Below, piece after piece: positions 22,911 through 34,900 of a stretch of DNA of 64,000 bases. The DNA lies in contig JABAKD010000005.1 in NCBI GenBank assembly GCA_012845835.1, forward strand, positions 11,576,705 to 11,640,704, given 5' to 3'. The position numbers were made by a program, and so were the translations under genes. Numbering within the stretch: the first letter of the stretch is position 1; each line of letters starts with the position of its first letter. The notes beneath the pieces are model-generated. The model did not search any database. It saw nothing but the letters and a program-made list of their open reading frames with translations, and had not been told where the DNA came from. The stretch comes from Undaria pinnatifida (Eukaryota; Sar; Phaeophyceae; Laminariales; Alariaceae).

Positions 22911-25900
22911 TGTATGTATGTATGTATGTATGTATGTGTATATATGTATCATGTATGTATGTATGTATGTGATACGTAGCCACAAAAGACGCGCGCTGGG
23001 TGCGCTGCTCTTCTTGGTCTCTTGGTCCGAGTACGCCCCCACCGACAGCTACCACCTTCATAGTGTGGCTACGGGGAGACATATCGACCGCGTTAACGCA
23101 TCGTGGTGGTATTGGTAGTCCAACGCATTGCGATACATTAGTGTGAACCTCGTACTGCTGCTGTTCCAGCATTTGCTCAGTTTCATATTTACTTGATGAA
23201 AGACTGATGCGATTTTTCGATTTCAAAATACCACAGGCCGAATCGTCAGATCAAGTGTAAAGAGACTTGGGCCATCGGATTCTCAAATCAGACTTTTTCC
23301 CAATCCGACGTTTCAATGTTGTCGGATTATAGTCTAGACCTATAGGAAAAAAAAACATCTATTTTGAGATCGAAATGGAACAATGCAGAATCAGATCGCA
23401 TTAGAACCGACTTTGTTTTGATATCAAAATGTGGCGGAACGAGATTGATGCCGTATCAAAGTTGCCAAAGTGCCTGGTACCGGCATCGGTGTCGTAGGGA
23501 TACAGATACCAACTCCGATACGAACGTCCATACCGGTACAACCGGAGGTAACGTTAGTGATGTTTTACCGAACTTACCGAAGTGTCCGGTTACCTACCAG
23601 TATTAATGCTGTACCGAACTTACTGAAGTGTTGGTACCGTTATTGAAAGCCTCTCCGGACTTCCTGACCTGTGCGGTACCGGTAGGGTCTGTACCGGTAC
23701 CGGCAATACCGGTGCAATTTTGTACCAAACTCACCGAATTGTACGGTACCGGTATTAACGTCGTAGCGAACTTAACCGAAGTGCCTGGCACCGGTAAATT
23801 GATGTCGAAACGAACTTAACCGAAGTGTTAGGTACCGGTAAAAAAGCGGTACATGTTATCAATTCGCGCGCAACCGGTGTATATTTACATGCGACCGCAG
23901 TGGTGTCAGATATCGCGGACGTGATGTAAGCTTCCATGGAAGTGGGTTAGTCTATTTTTGAAGCACACCCGAACCTGAACTCGAACGCCTGAACTACCGC
24001 CGTAGATGCTTGCAGAAGTCTCCATGGAAGCAAACTACATTGATGGAAACTTTTGATACTTGCATCACAACATACACATGAGTTTCCACCTCCGGGGAAG
24101 TGAGTTTCGACCGCGTACATGAAAGCCAATTCCGTACAACTTTCAAATATCTCCACGAAAGTTTCCATGGCAGTCCTGAAAAAGCTTCCATTCCCGCAAG
24201 GGTGAGTAGTTCGGTGGCTAACCTGTTACCCTTCCGTTGAATGTTGAAGCTGTTACATGGAAGAATTACACTTTCATCGAATTGACGGACGTTTGCATGG
24301 AATCGGCTCACATAAAAGTACTGGTATTTCTATGCAAACTTCGGAATATTTTCTGGAACGTTCCGTTAAAGGTTACCGGACGTGTAGTTCCCCTACCTTA
24401 ACGGAAGCTTCCGCGGATTACGACGAAAGCTACGTGGAAGCTGCTTACAAGGTGCACGCAATGAGGTGAAAAGGAAGCTGCCCTGAGGGTAGTGGAAGCG
24501 GCTGTGGAAGCAGTGGAAGCTTCCGCGGAAGTGACGCCCTACCGTAGCCACCCCAGCTATTATTTCACGAAATAGCTGGTTTGGAAACCAGTTGGCAGGC
24601 GGTATCTCCTGAAGTGCGTCGCCCTTTGCCACCCCAACGTCCTCCTGTTGATAGTCCTGTGCAAACAAAAACTTTCGAAGATAGCTTTTCCATGGCATAT
24701 TTCCTCCTGTCGAGCAGCCACGGAAGGTTCGGTAAAAAATATCGCTGTTTGTGGGGGGGGGCTATCGTAGAATACGTGGGCGTGGTGGAAGCTTCCATTG
24801 ATGGTGGAAAGCTTTCAAGGGGCTTCAAACAACTTCCACGAAAACGGTATGCAATGTCAAAGACGAGCTCGGTCCAGCAGGGGCTTTTAGCTTTTTTTTT
24901 TTTTTTTTTCGTGGATGTTGCTTCAAGAGCGCCCGAACATTCGCCACTATGCCACCGTGCCCTGGGTTTCGAACCAGACTTGGGTACAGCTTGTTTCTTC
25001 ATTGCCAAAGGTTCCAATCTCTTAAGTTGGAAAGCATACTTGCGAGTTTTAAATCCACCCGACGTCAGTTTCATATGCTATTAGAGTGTAGTCCGTGTTG
25101 GGCACAGTCACCATCAGCCACTCCTGCGGTAGCTGTGCTACCTACCCTCAATTTGCCCAGCATCTCGTTCAACGAGAGACATAAACGCCAAGCGAAAACG
25201 TCGGTCCGAATCGTGCTGGGTTGGACATTGTCCGTGTCACATAAATATCGTCTCTACATTTGAAAGATGTACGGCAAATGAGGACCTGGATATGCAATAC
25301 CTTCTTTCTATTCTCTAACTTGCGACGTTTGGCTCAAACCCCTGTGTTTCAGCGCTTTCTTCGGGGGGGCGATCCGACGCCCCTCGCTTTGCCTTATCCG
25401 TTCCGTGCGTGGCCATGAAAGGGGTACTTGGGCTAAGAGAGACAGGAAAGAAGTCACCAAGCGTGTGTAATTTGGAAAACACGCTCGACCTTTTCTTTGG
25501 ATCTTGACGAACGAAGAGGCTAAAGGAACGAAACATGGGAAAACTTTTCGAAATTGGCTTAGTATTATTTTTCAACAACGCTTTGTTCTTTGGCGCCTTA
25601 AACCGTTTGCCCTGTTGTACTACTGCTGTGTTGGTGCTTTACGGTCGGTCCTAAAGGGCCTCGTACAATGGCTGACTCTGGCATGCACGTAGTAGTCAAA
25701 CCCCTTTCACAAACAACACTTCTTGATGGAAAACGTACCAGATTCTCGTGGAGCGCCTGATCACGCTCGGGCAATTTGAACGGTCGCGTAGCAATGCTCT
25801 TCTTCCTGTAGTACCGGGATTTATGAGTGTACGAGTATATTTATATTTTGACTCGCGGTTCTTCCCGGGCTGCTGCTGTAGTATGTCTGATGCTAACACG

Positions 25901-28900
25901 AGGATAGTTATTCCGGCAAGCTACACCAACCAGTATAACTAGTCAGTCTACAGCATTATAGACTTGGCCGATATTGAGCGTTTTTTGCGAGTACGAGCAC
26001 GCGCACAAGTTTGTGCACGCGAGAGTATAATACGCACGCACTTTTTGGCAGTTTAATCTGCTGCGCAGCACACGCCGTGCGGGGTGTCATATGTGTTGTC
26101 AGTGCTTTCTACCCAACGGAATGCCAGTAGCAATTGCAACGCCCAGTGTTCATCCTGATTTTCATGAAAGAGGGAAACGTGGTTGGTCTATTTTTAATTG
26201 GTATCGGATTCGTACGTTTGCTTTTATTTCGCAGCGTTGTGTGACTATTGCATTTTCCCCGCTGAACCCCCCTCCTGCTGGCGAGTTGTCTTCCTCCCTT
26301 CGTTTTCATTCACTCGTATAATTAGTCCCCCTTTTTATCCTCCTAATTATTCGGTACACCATCATTTGTTTCCTGTAGTACAATGAGCTGTAGACGCTTT
26401 CAGCAGTCTTGATCGTTTGTACCAGTGTGGGCTTGATACGTACGTACCCTAACTTGTGATTTCAATCTATCAACTTTGTGGGGGATAGATTTGACTCTAC
26501 ACGACACGACCTTTGCTTCAGCTGTGATTGGATGTATATACAAAAAAAGGTAAAAAAAGTCGTTTTCTCTATAAGCTGCGCCAAGCGAAGGTCGCAGCAG
26601 ACGTTATCCACCGAAGGAACCGGTTGCGTTCATTCGTCACCGATAGCATTGGGGGATTGCTTCTCCCCCCGAGACTCTTTGGGACGCACGCTACGATACA
26701 GGTAGCACTTTCTCCTGAAGTGTTTTCTGAATGACCGGGCTCCGTCACCCAAGATCGTCGGAAATAGCTTTTTTTTTTTGCATTATTATTCACGTCATCA
26801 CCTAGGCCATGGGCTTTTCCATCCGATAGCGGTTCTATTTTTCTCTATATCAGTTTCTGGGAGAGGTCTTGAGCTCCCAAATTGAGGAACCTCAGACGGA
26901 AAACGGTGCACCTCTATCGTAGCACGCGTCTTGGAGCAGTATAAAAGGTGTGGAAGGCGTGCTGTCGCTGTAGTGCCCGTCTGCGTTGCTGCTGTTTTGG
27001 TCGTTTGCCGGTCAACTGGAAGCACCTGTCGTGTTGGTGAGTAGTTAGTTGACAATAAATTGTGTGTTGCTTTCCACTTGAAAGGTGTGCTCCATGCTGC
27101 TGACTGCAAGATTATAATATTATGCGTGGATTTATTCCCGCTGCTACGATACCCAAGCAAGTAGCACCGGCTTCGTTCTCGATCTGGACTGAATTATGTA
27201 GTTTTTCCACATTGAATGCACATACTTAGTAATTTCGTAGGCAACTATGGATTAATAGTCGTGGAATATCTGAACTTCTCGGTGGTGGTTTGCTCCATCC
27301 ACGATACCTAGACCAGCCAATAAAAGTGGAGTACCCGAAGGTTGGTTTCCCACACTGTGCCGGGCGGTATCGAGGGTGGCAGGGAAATAAAATGCCAACG
27401 TACCAGGATTTGGATAAATTGATTTGGGATTTTCTGTATGACAATTACTTATCAGTTTCGTGCTCGCTCGGGCTACTATTGCTGCGTATCTACAGTACGT
27501 GGCTGGCGTTCGTGACGGTAGACTGCTGTACCCTCTCGTTTACAATCTCACTCTTCTGGACCTGCTTCTACCGTGTGTTTGGGAGACGCAACACTATGAC
27601 TTGAAACCTACCCCGCTTTTTATTGCTGCGTATCTACAGTACGTGGCTGGCGTTCGTGACGGTAGACTGCTGTACCCTCTCGTTTACAATCTCACTCTTC
27701 TGGACCTGCTTCTACCGTGTGTTTGGGAGGCGCAACACTATGACTTGAAACCTACCCCGCTTAGAGCTAACGAACACTCTAAAGGGGAACCGATTCAGCC
27801 TAGCCTCATGGGGGATCTAAGGGTCAGCAGTTTTGGAACAGGGCAGCACTCTGCAAGGAGCTTGGGGAAGGAAGGACCGTGTTTGTGGAACCAGCCGGTC
27901 TGGTGACCAGCAGAGCGAGCAGCAAGCACAAGGAGGAGTCCGGTGGGGAGAAGGCGTATCAGGTTATCGAGCCTGGTATAGGTCAGTTTCGTGAGTTCAA
28001 GCCCCGCCGAGTGCATACTCGAACAAATTGGTTGGGACTTTTTCTTGTGCTGAAATTGACTTGCGGAAAGCGCGACAGCGTGAGTAAGCAACACCCGATG
28101 AAAAATCGATTAGCAGTGGGATTGCTGAGCCCTATACACGATAAAAATGGAACGCAAGAACCGGGGGGGCGAAACGGACGACACCTGTGACAACGGCTAG
28201 TCCAGAAGCTGGAAAGTATAAGTGTGAGAAAAAAGAAGGATGAAGCCACCGCCGTAACAAAGTGGTCCTACTTGTAGTTCTCTATAACCAACAAACGGTG
28301 GGTCGTGGGTTCGAATCTTGCCGACTTCATATATCGTCTTTTCGGGCATGCGCGCTGCAAACATTATGAATGGTTGTGATAGTACTTTCCTGAGTACTGC
28401 TTTAGTGCGTGGCGAGGAAAAGCCATTCGGTGGAGCATGATCGTAAGCAGGGAGTAGTAGCCGGCTATGTCAATGGTCGAAGCGACCCAAGAACACCCCC
28501 ACCGTGTACAGTGACCGGGGGTTTTACAGCACCAGCTAAAAGTCCTATCTATGGCGGAAGTACAGTGATAGCCACCCTTTTCCTGTGTTGCGAGCGGGGG
28601 ATTTTAGTCGCACGGCATTTATTTCGTAATTATTTGCCGTACGTACTTCACTTCGGAAGGTTGGTTGTGGAGGCAGTAGATGCCGGGCTATCTGCGAATT
28701 CCGCGAGAAATCGCACGGCCGCCAACTGTGTGCACTGGTTGGTGGTTTGATAGGGCAAAGTCGTGCGGCATAATAGCCTCGTTCTTCGTGCTGCTGGTCA
28801 CAGTGGTAGAGACGGACGTGGAGTCGTCGTGGGCTATCTGCAACAGTACCAACTGACGATAGGGTTTCGTCCGAGCACCAAATCGACGGCATGGCCGCAC

Positions 28901-31900
28901 GCAATCCATGATACGCAGCAGCAACAGCAGCAGCGGGAGAGGTGATGGAGGGAGCAGATCGGTTCACTATGTCGTCAGCCGGAGCTTTATAGGTGGGCAA
29001 CATCGCGCGGCGGGGTCTGGTCAAATTGGTGATGTTATGTTCATGATCGATCCACATTTCAATCGCAATATTTGTGTTGGTCAGATATGGCGTCTATTTC
29101 TTTACGGTAACGGTGGAGACCCGTAAATAGTAGGCAATGAACTTTCGGTGAGGGTGGAGACCAGTAAAGAATAGGCGATACATTTGCGGTGAGGGTGGAG
29201 ACCCGCAGGTAGCATCACCCAACATTCGTTCTGGATGGTAAACGTAGCCCTTTTCCGCCGGTGGTTTCGAAATATGTGTTCAGGTTTAACTTATACAGCC
29301 TTTGTAAATGCGAAAATTTGGAGTGTTTTCTGGTGTAGACAGGACCAGAGGGTGGCTGGTGGAGCTTAAAAATGTGAGATAGTGATTTGGAGAAAATGAG
29401 AAGTAGGTGCACCTCGAGAGGTGTACTGCGGATGTGTGGTATTGATGGTGGCACTGATTGTGTTGGATTTTGAGTGCATCATTTTTTTCTTGCCGTGGTC
29501 TTCCTCGTTGATTGCAAACTATAGGAGAGTGGACAAATTCATGATTGATTGGCTGTTCTACCAACACCATCATTGTGCGAACGCTTGGTCGCAGCCGAGG
29601 AGTGGAGCACAAAAAAATGTTTTGGCGATGATCGAATTGCTTTTGTAGCTGCGACGGCTTGGACTGATCTTGCCGACAGTGGCGGCATTTTATTGTTTAT
29701 GTACTCGAATATTTGGAGCTATAGCGAAACCAAGCCAAAAAGGGAGTGTTTTCGGGTTTTATTATGGTTTGCAAGCGACCAATATTTCGGGAAATTAAGC
29801 TTGTTAGCGAGAACTGGTTACGCTGGCTCATAGGTTTTGCTGGTGTCTCTCGTTTGTGGTTGCCGACGTGTGTTCATGAGATGGGATGGGGCATCCTTGT
29901 GACGTGCAGTACAGGAGATTCTGGTTTCAAGAAGGGAGAGGAGATGCAAAGCCATGATTTGTCCTTCACTTATCGACATCGATTTTCCGAACTTGTTGGG
30001 TGGTTGTAATTTTGTTTGGGATCTGGAAGGATGAACACATTTTGATATTTTGGTTTAATTCACAAGCAACGTATTTTGCGTTTGTTTTGCAGTTACAAAC
30101 GGGGTAATTGTGGCTGGTAAAAGTACTCTATGTACCAGGGAGGGCCTAGACACATTCTCGAGTTGGATAAATTCTGCGTTTGCGGACAAGAATTTATGCT
30201 ATATTGTTTTTGTTTGACCGGTATGATCTGTGTACCTACGGCTGTAGTAGGGGACAACGGGAGAAGAGACCTTTGTCGTGGTGACCTCGCGATCTCTGGC
30301 ATTTTACTTTTCGCGTTACCTTTCTGCCCTGAAGGCGCGGCTGTTGAAATGCCTTCTTGCGATTACATTCGTTGTAAGTGGGAGTATAGAAGAGGTTTTC
30401 GCTCATAAGGATGGGGTTCTGCGTCCCATTTTGTTGTTATAAGTGATGAAATCGAGTTCATTGTTGATTCTTCGCTGTCTCTTGAAGAATCCGGGAGGGT
30501 GTTGATTTGAGATTTTCAGTATGACACTTACTTATCCGTTTCTTGCCTGTTCGGGCTATTGAACTATTATTCGGTACCTAGTAGTACCTGGCTGGCGTTC
30601 GTGATGGTAGACTGCTGTGAGCTCTCGCTCAGGAGCTCACTCTTCTCGACCGCTTGCATCTGCCCTGTGTTTGGGAGACGTGATGCAACGGTATGAAGCC
30701 TACCCAGCTTGGAGCTAACGAACAGGGAACACGAACAAGATATCAAATTTAAGTGCATCGAAGGGATTATGAACCGGGGTTTGCACTCTATTTTGCGTCG
30801 CTGCCGTTTTTTTCGAATCTCAGCTAGGGTTTCCACGCCGTGCGGAGTGGTGTCACTTGGGAGAAGTCGGTTTTCGGCCTCAGTTTGTCGGAGTTGATGG
30901 GCGTTTGAAACAATTTCTGGAACAGGGATAGGGCCCTGTCGTCACGTAGTGCGTCCGAACGCCCCCACCACTTGGCTGTCCTATGTCCTCCCCGGATGGC
31001 GATGTGCATCCTCGAACTGCGCAGCTAATCAGGGATAAGTCAATATGATGATAGTTTTCACACCGCTCGTGGTTGTGTCGACCCAGGATAACTCGGTTTT
31101 TGTCCTCGGTTTGTAGATAAATCGAAGAGTTTCGGAAAGGGGCATGGGACTCTATCCTGACGCGATGGCGCCGCCCCTTCGTCCGAACCTCAGCCAATCA
31201 GCAGTAAACCAATAGAGTAGGAGTTTTCACACCGTGCGGGGTAGTGTCGATCCTCGGAGAAGTCATCATTGACGTCCCCGAGTTGTTGGAGATGAAGAGA
31301 CTAGGGAGAATCAGAACCCGGGATGGGATCCTATCTCCCCCGTGTGCGACGAAACTGCCCCCCATTGGTTGGCCTTATCCTCGAAGGGTGGCGCCGTGGA
31401 GCTCAAACCTGCAATCAGCGATTAGCCAACGGAACTGGGCTTCCAAACCGTGCGAGATGGTGTCGACCCGAGCAAATTCGACTTCTCCCCGGTTGTTCGA
31501 CGTATTAAGTATTTGAAACGACCTCTGGACCGGAGATGGGACCGTATCCTCCCAAGGCTGACCTGGCTTAATATACGAACCCCAGCCAACCAGAGATCGG
31601 CCGGTGGGATTGGGGTTTCTACACCGTGCGGGGATATATCAACCGGGGTGATACCCGTGTTCGTCCCCGGGTTGGCGGAGTTATATATGTGGGGACGGAT
31701 TCCGATTCGGGGATGAGTCCCTATCGTTCCCGGGTGAATCTTGCTTTATGTACGAGCCTCCGCCAATCAGAGTTCAGACAAATAAAACATGTTTCCGTCC
31801 AATACTCGAACCTGAAATTATTAACTGCCAAAGTCGTAAGCGCGGTCGCGTTCTGCATCTACTAGAAAGGAACTGTTTGCAGAAACAAGCAGCAGCATTT

Positions 31901-34900
31901 GTAATGGCATTCGAAAGTTTGAATGACGATGGCAGCGCGACACTGTGTTTCGCGCCTGGAACAACGTCAGCACGTACGTCTGCCCACGGTCAGACTATGC
32001 ACAGACAGGCGGTCTGCGAGGGTCCGGTCTATCTAGCATGATATAGCAGAAGCTGACCCCGTTCGCGCCTTTCAGTGGCCACGAAGACAATATGCAGCAT
32101 ATATGATCAGTCACCTTGCTTTCCCCGGATGCTTGGTTGAGTCAACACATACAACGAAACGCGCTCGACACGTCTCGTCAGGGCCAGCCTCAAGGGTCAG
32201 TCAGCGTGTGCTCGGATGCATCAAGTTGAAATCTAATGCAGCTCAAAATAGGATTTACTTCGGAAAAACAGCAACAAGGAATCCATTGATAGTCCATCGA
32301 ACTCTAGGCATTAACACAAATACTGCACGCGTGGATGTTTATGGGTGTGGTAACGTTTTCTACTCCTTATCGAACATTTAATCAAACGATTCGAAGTGCT
32401 GATCTGCCCTACTCGAAGAATGGGTGCCGACGATGAGCCCTTGTACTACCTGAAAATAGTTTCCTTGCCTATAATTGGTCACGAGGAATTTTTGCGTGGT
32501 GTTTTGCTATCGCGACGTCTCTAACACCAGGCGTGTATGCTTTACTTGTACATATACTAGCTCTGAAACGTGCATTACTCAATACATACGTCAAAACATA
32601 TTTTTGTTTGGTACATAGGCGCCGTGTACTCCCTGGAGGACGAACCAGTGGCATTGGCAGGGGACCTGTCGTTCGTCCATAATGATGCCGGGACCGCAGG
32701 AGGTGCTATGTCCATTGGGGACCCTAGTGAGCTTTCCGTGGTAGGGGCACTCTTCAGGTCGAACTCGGCTAACCTCGGCGGCGCTGTGTCCGTTACCGCC
32801 GTGCAAGAGGAACAGCGGACGTTCATGTCGTGTCGTTTCGAAGACAACACTGCGACTGCCGACGGGGGAGCGATGCAGTTTTTTGCCGGTGGAGGCGTTG
32901 ACTTCGTTTCGTCATCCACCTTCCGCAAAACCTTTGCTGGTGAGATCGTGGAAAGTTACCAAGAGGCATAGACGTTATGGTGTATTCGAGGCGTTGTGGT
33001 CAGGCTTCGATACCTGATTTGTTGAGTAGCAAATACTGTCGAGGGATACACATGTAGGTATCCATCCACTGAACGGACGTTTAGATATACAACGACAAGG
33101 TACTCTGAAGTAATGTTCGACGACGCTGACGACATGGATAGGGTGTTACCGTAGGGTGCTGCTGTTGCCGCATGATCAAGGAGGGCGACCTCCACTCTCG
33201 ATAACCATGGAGATTAACATCGCCTGTGAATGAAATGTGCCTAAGAAATATCGACTGCGTCAGAGTATTTGAACGTTGTTTAAATCAAGAAAAGTCACCG
33301 CCTCGTTTTCTCTCAGTGCGTACGTTGTATACGCTAAGCAGGCGTGTTGAAAAATACGCGTAACGGTCTATTCACATGTAAACGTGTACCCATGTCCCCC
33401 GCTCGTCGTTCTCCCGGCGGACTGTCAGCGAACACGGGAGGGGCCATTCATCACAGAGAGAGCATCGTGCTCGTCAACACCACGTTTCAGGAGAATATGG
33501 CCGGCGACGAAGGGGTTGCTATCTTTGGGTCGACAACAGCAACGCTAAACAACGTTTCCTTCGCGAATAACACGCTCCACTGCGCACATGGCCAGTATTT
33601 GTACGACGCAATTTTTGGCGCGGTGAGGATCAAGACTACGGAGGGGGGGGCGCCCACATTTTCGCTACCGGGTCGAAGCCACTCGCACGAGCGAGGCAAT
33701 ACCTCACGATCGAACACACGGCATGAGACTTGTTCGCCTCAGCGTATCTAACCATCCCGTTGGGGATTCACACCGAAACAACTATAAAACAGCACGAAAG
33801 AAAGCCTATGATGGCAAGGAACAGGGGGGTCACTCGCGCGAGTGACCCTGAGCCACTGCAATAAGAGGTCTCTTGTATAGGGACCCAACCCCCTGCCGTA
33901 ACATTGGTCTAAGTTTGGAACGAATATTGGCGACTTGTAGTCGAAAAGCCCCACGGCCGCTTACATCCGAAAAAGAGTAGTCTCTCTTGGAATCACGAGC
34001 GATGTGCTCTACCTGGTACGTTTGTATATTGTTGGTGCTGTGTCCTATTTCCCATGTGCAAGTCGTTGAAAGATTAGTCTGGACACGTGTTCACAGTGTA
34101 CCCAACACACAGCACGGTTGACAACCCAGATCCTCCCGTCCCCCCTATGTTCCACCTGTTTGGACGTTTTGCGGGATGTTTTTAACATGCTTGACCCTGC
34201 AGGCTCGTAGCAACACGTCAGCGCACAATATCGCAGGTATGTCACACAAACTTGACAAAACAAATCCGCCCTTCCTGTCGCCTCCTTGTGTCGGCCTCAG
34301 GATGGCACCGAAAATATTACTCGCTTTAATTTGGCTTGCACGCAGTGTCCGACTGGGGAAGGGAATAAAAACCCTGACGGCGTGGATGTCCAATACCAGA
34401 ATGCGATACCCACATGCGAAGCTATTCCGGAGGGAGGGAAACATGTGACAAGCGGGACAACCGTTCAAAGTCTCACCCTCGAACATGGTTATTTCCGCAC
34501 TTCTGACCGGAGTCGCATAATACGCGAATGCCACCGCCAAAGTTCGTGTGAGGGCGGGAGCGACGCCAACAGTTACTGCGCCAGTGGCTACGAGGGCCCC
34601 TGTAAGTGTGACTTTGTACGCAACACGCTTATGGGATAAATTCCAACCTAGGCCATTTCGAGACTACTTGAAATATCATGGCCAACAACAGGCCACCCGC
34701 AATGACATCGGATGTATTGTTTTCGAAACAGCAAGTGTGGTATAGCGTTGCCTAGTTACACGGTGGAAAGTCCAAGTTCGAGCACATCGTTATACCCTTT
34801 CCCGCTCCCGGTTATGTTTCGGTACCCGCCCCTCTGACGGCAGGTTGAGAAAATATCCTCTGAAGTGAAGTTATATATACAGTGCGCGTCGACCAGTTGC

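Larger units (their letters stand above)
20910..32618 (+). other. very long repeat-filled intron (inferred)
   Basis: The interval between two compatible phase-1 splice sites is 11.7 kb. It contains a 34-bp duplication (GCTGCGAAAGCAACTGAGTT at about 21411 and 21445), two satellite families, a TATG microsatellite, two MITEs, a tRNA-like unit, a 144-bp duplication and a 190-bp-class array. No further Pmp exon was recognised, but short exons of about 80 bp could be missed. Confidence 0.5.

Noticed and set aside
22792..23226. 144-codon minus-strand frame through the TATG repeat
   Set aside because: Its body is a (IHTY)n artefact of a tetranucleotide microsatellite.
28545..29057. 170-codon minus-strand frame
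   Set aside because: No domain, no composition signal, and located within the inferred intron among repeats.
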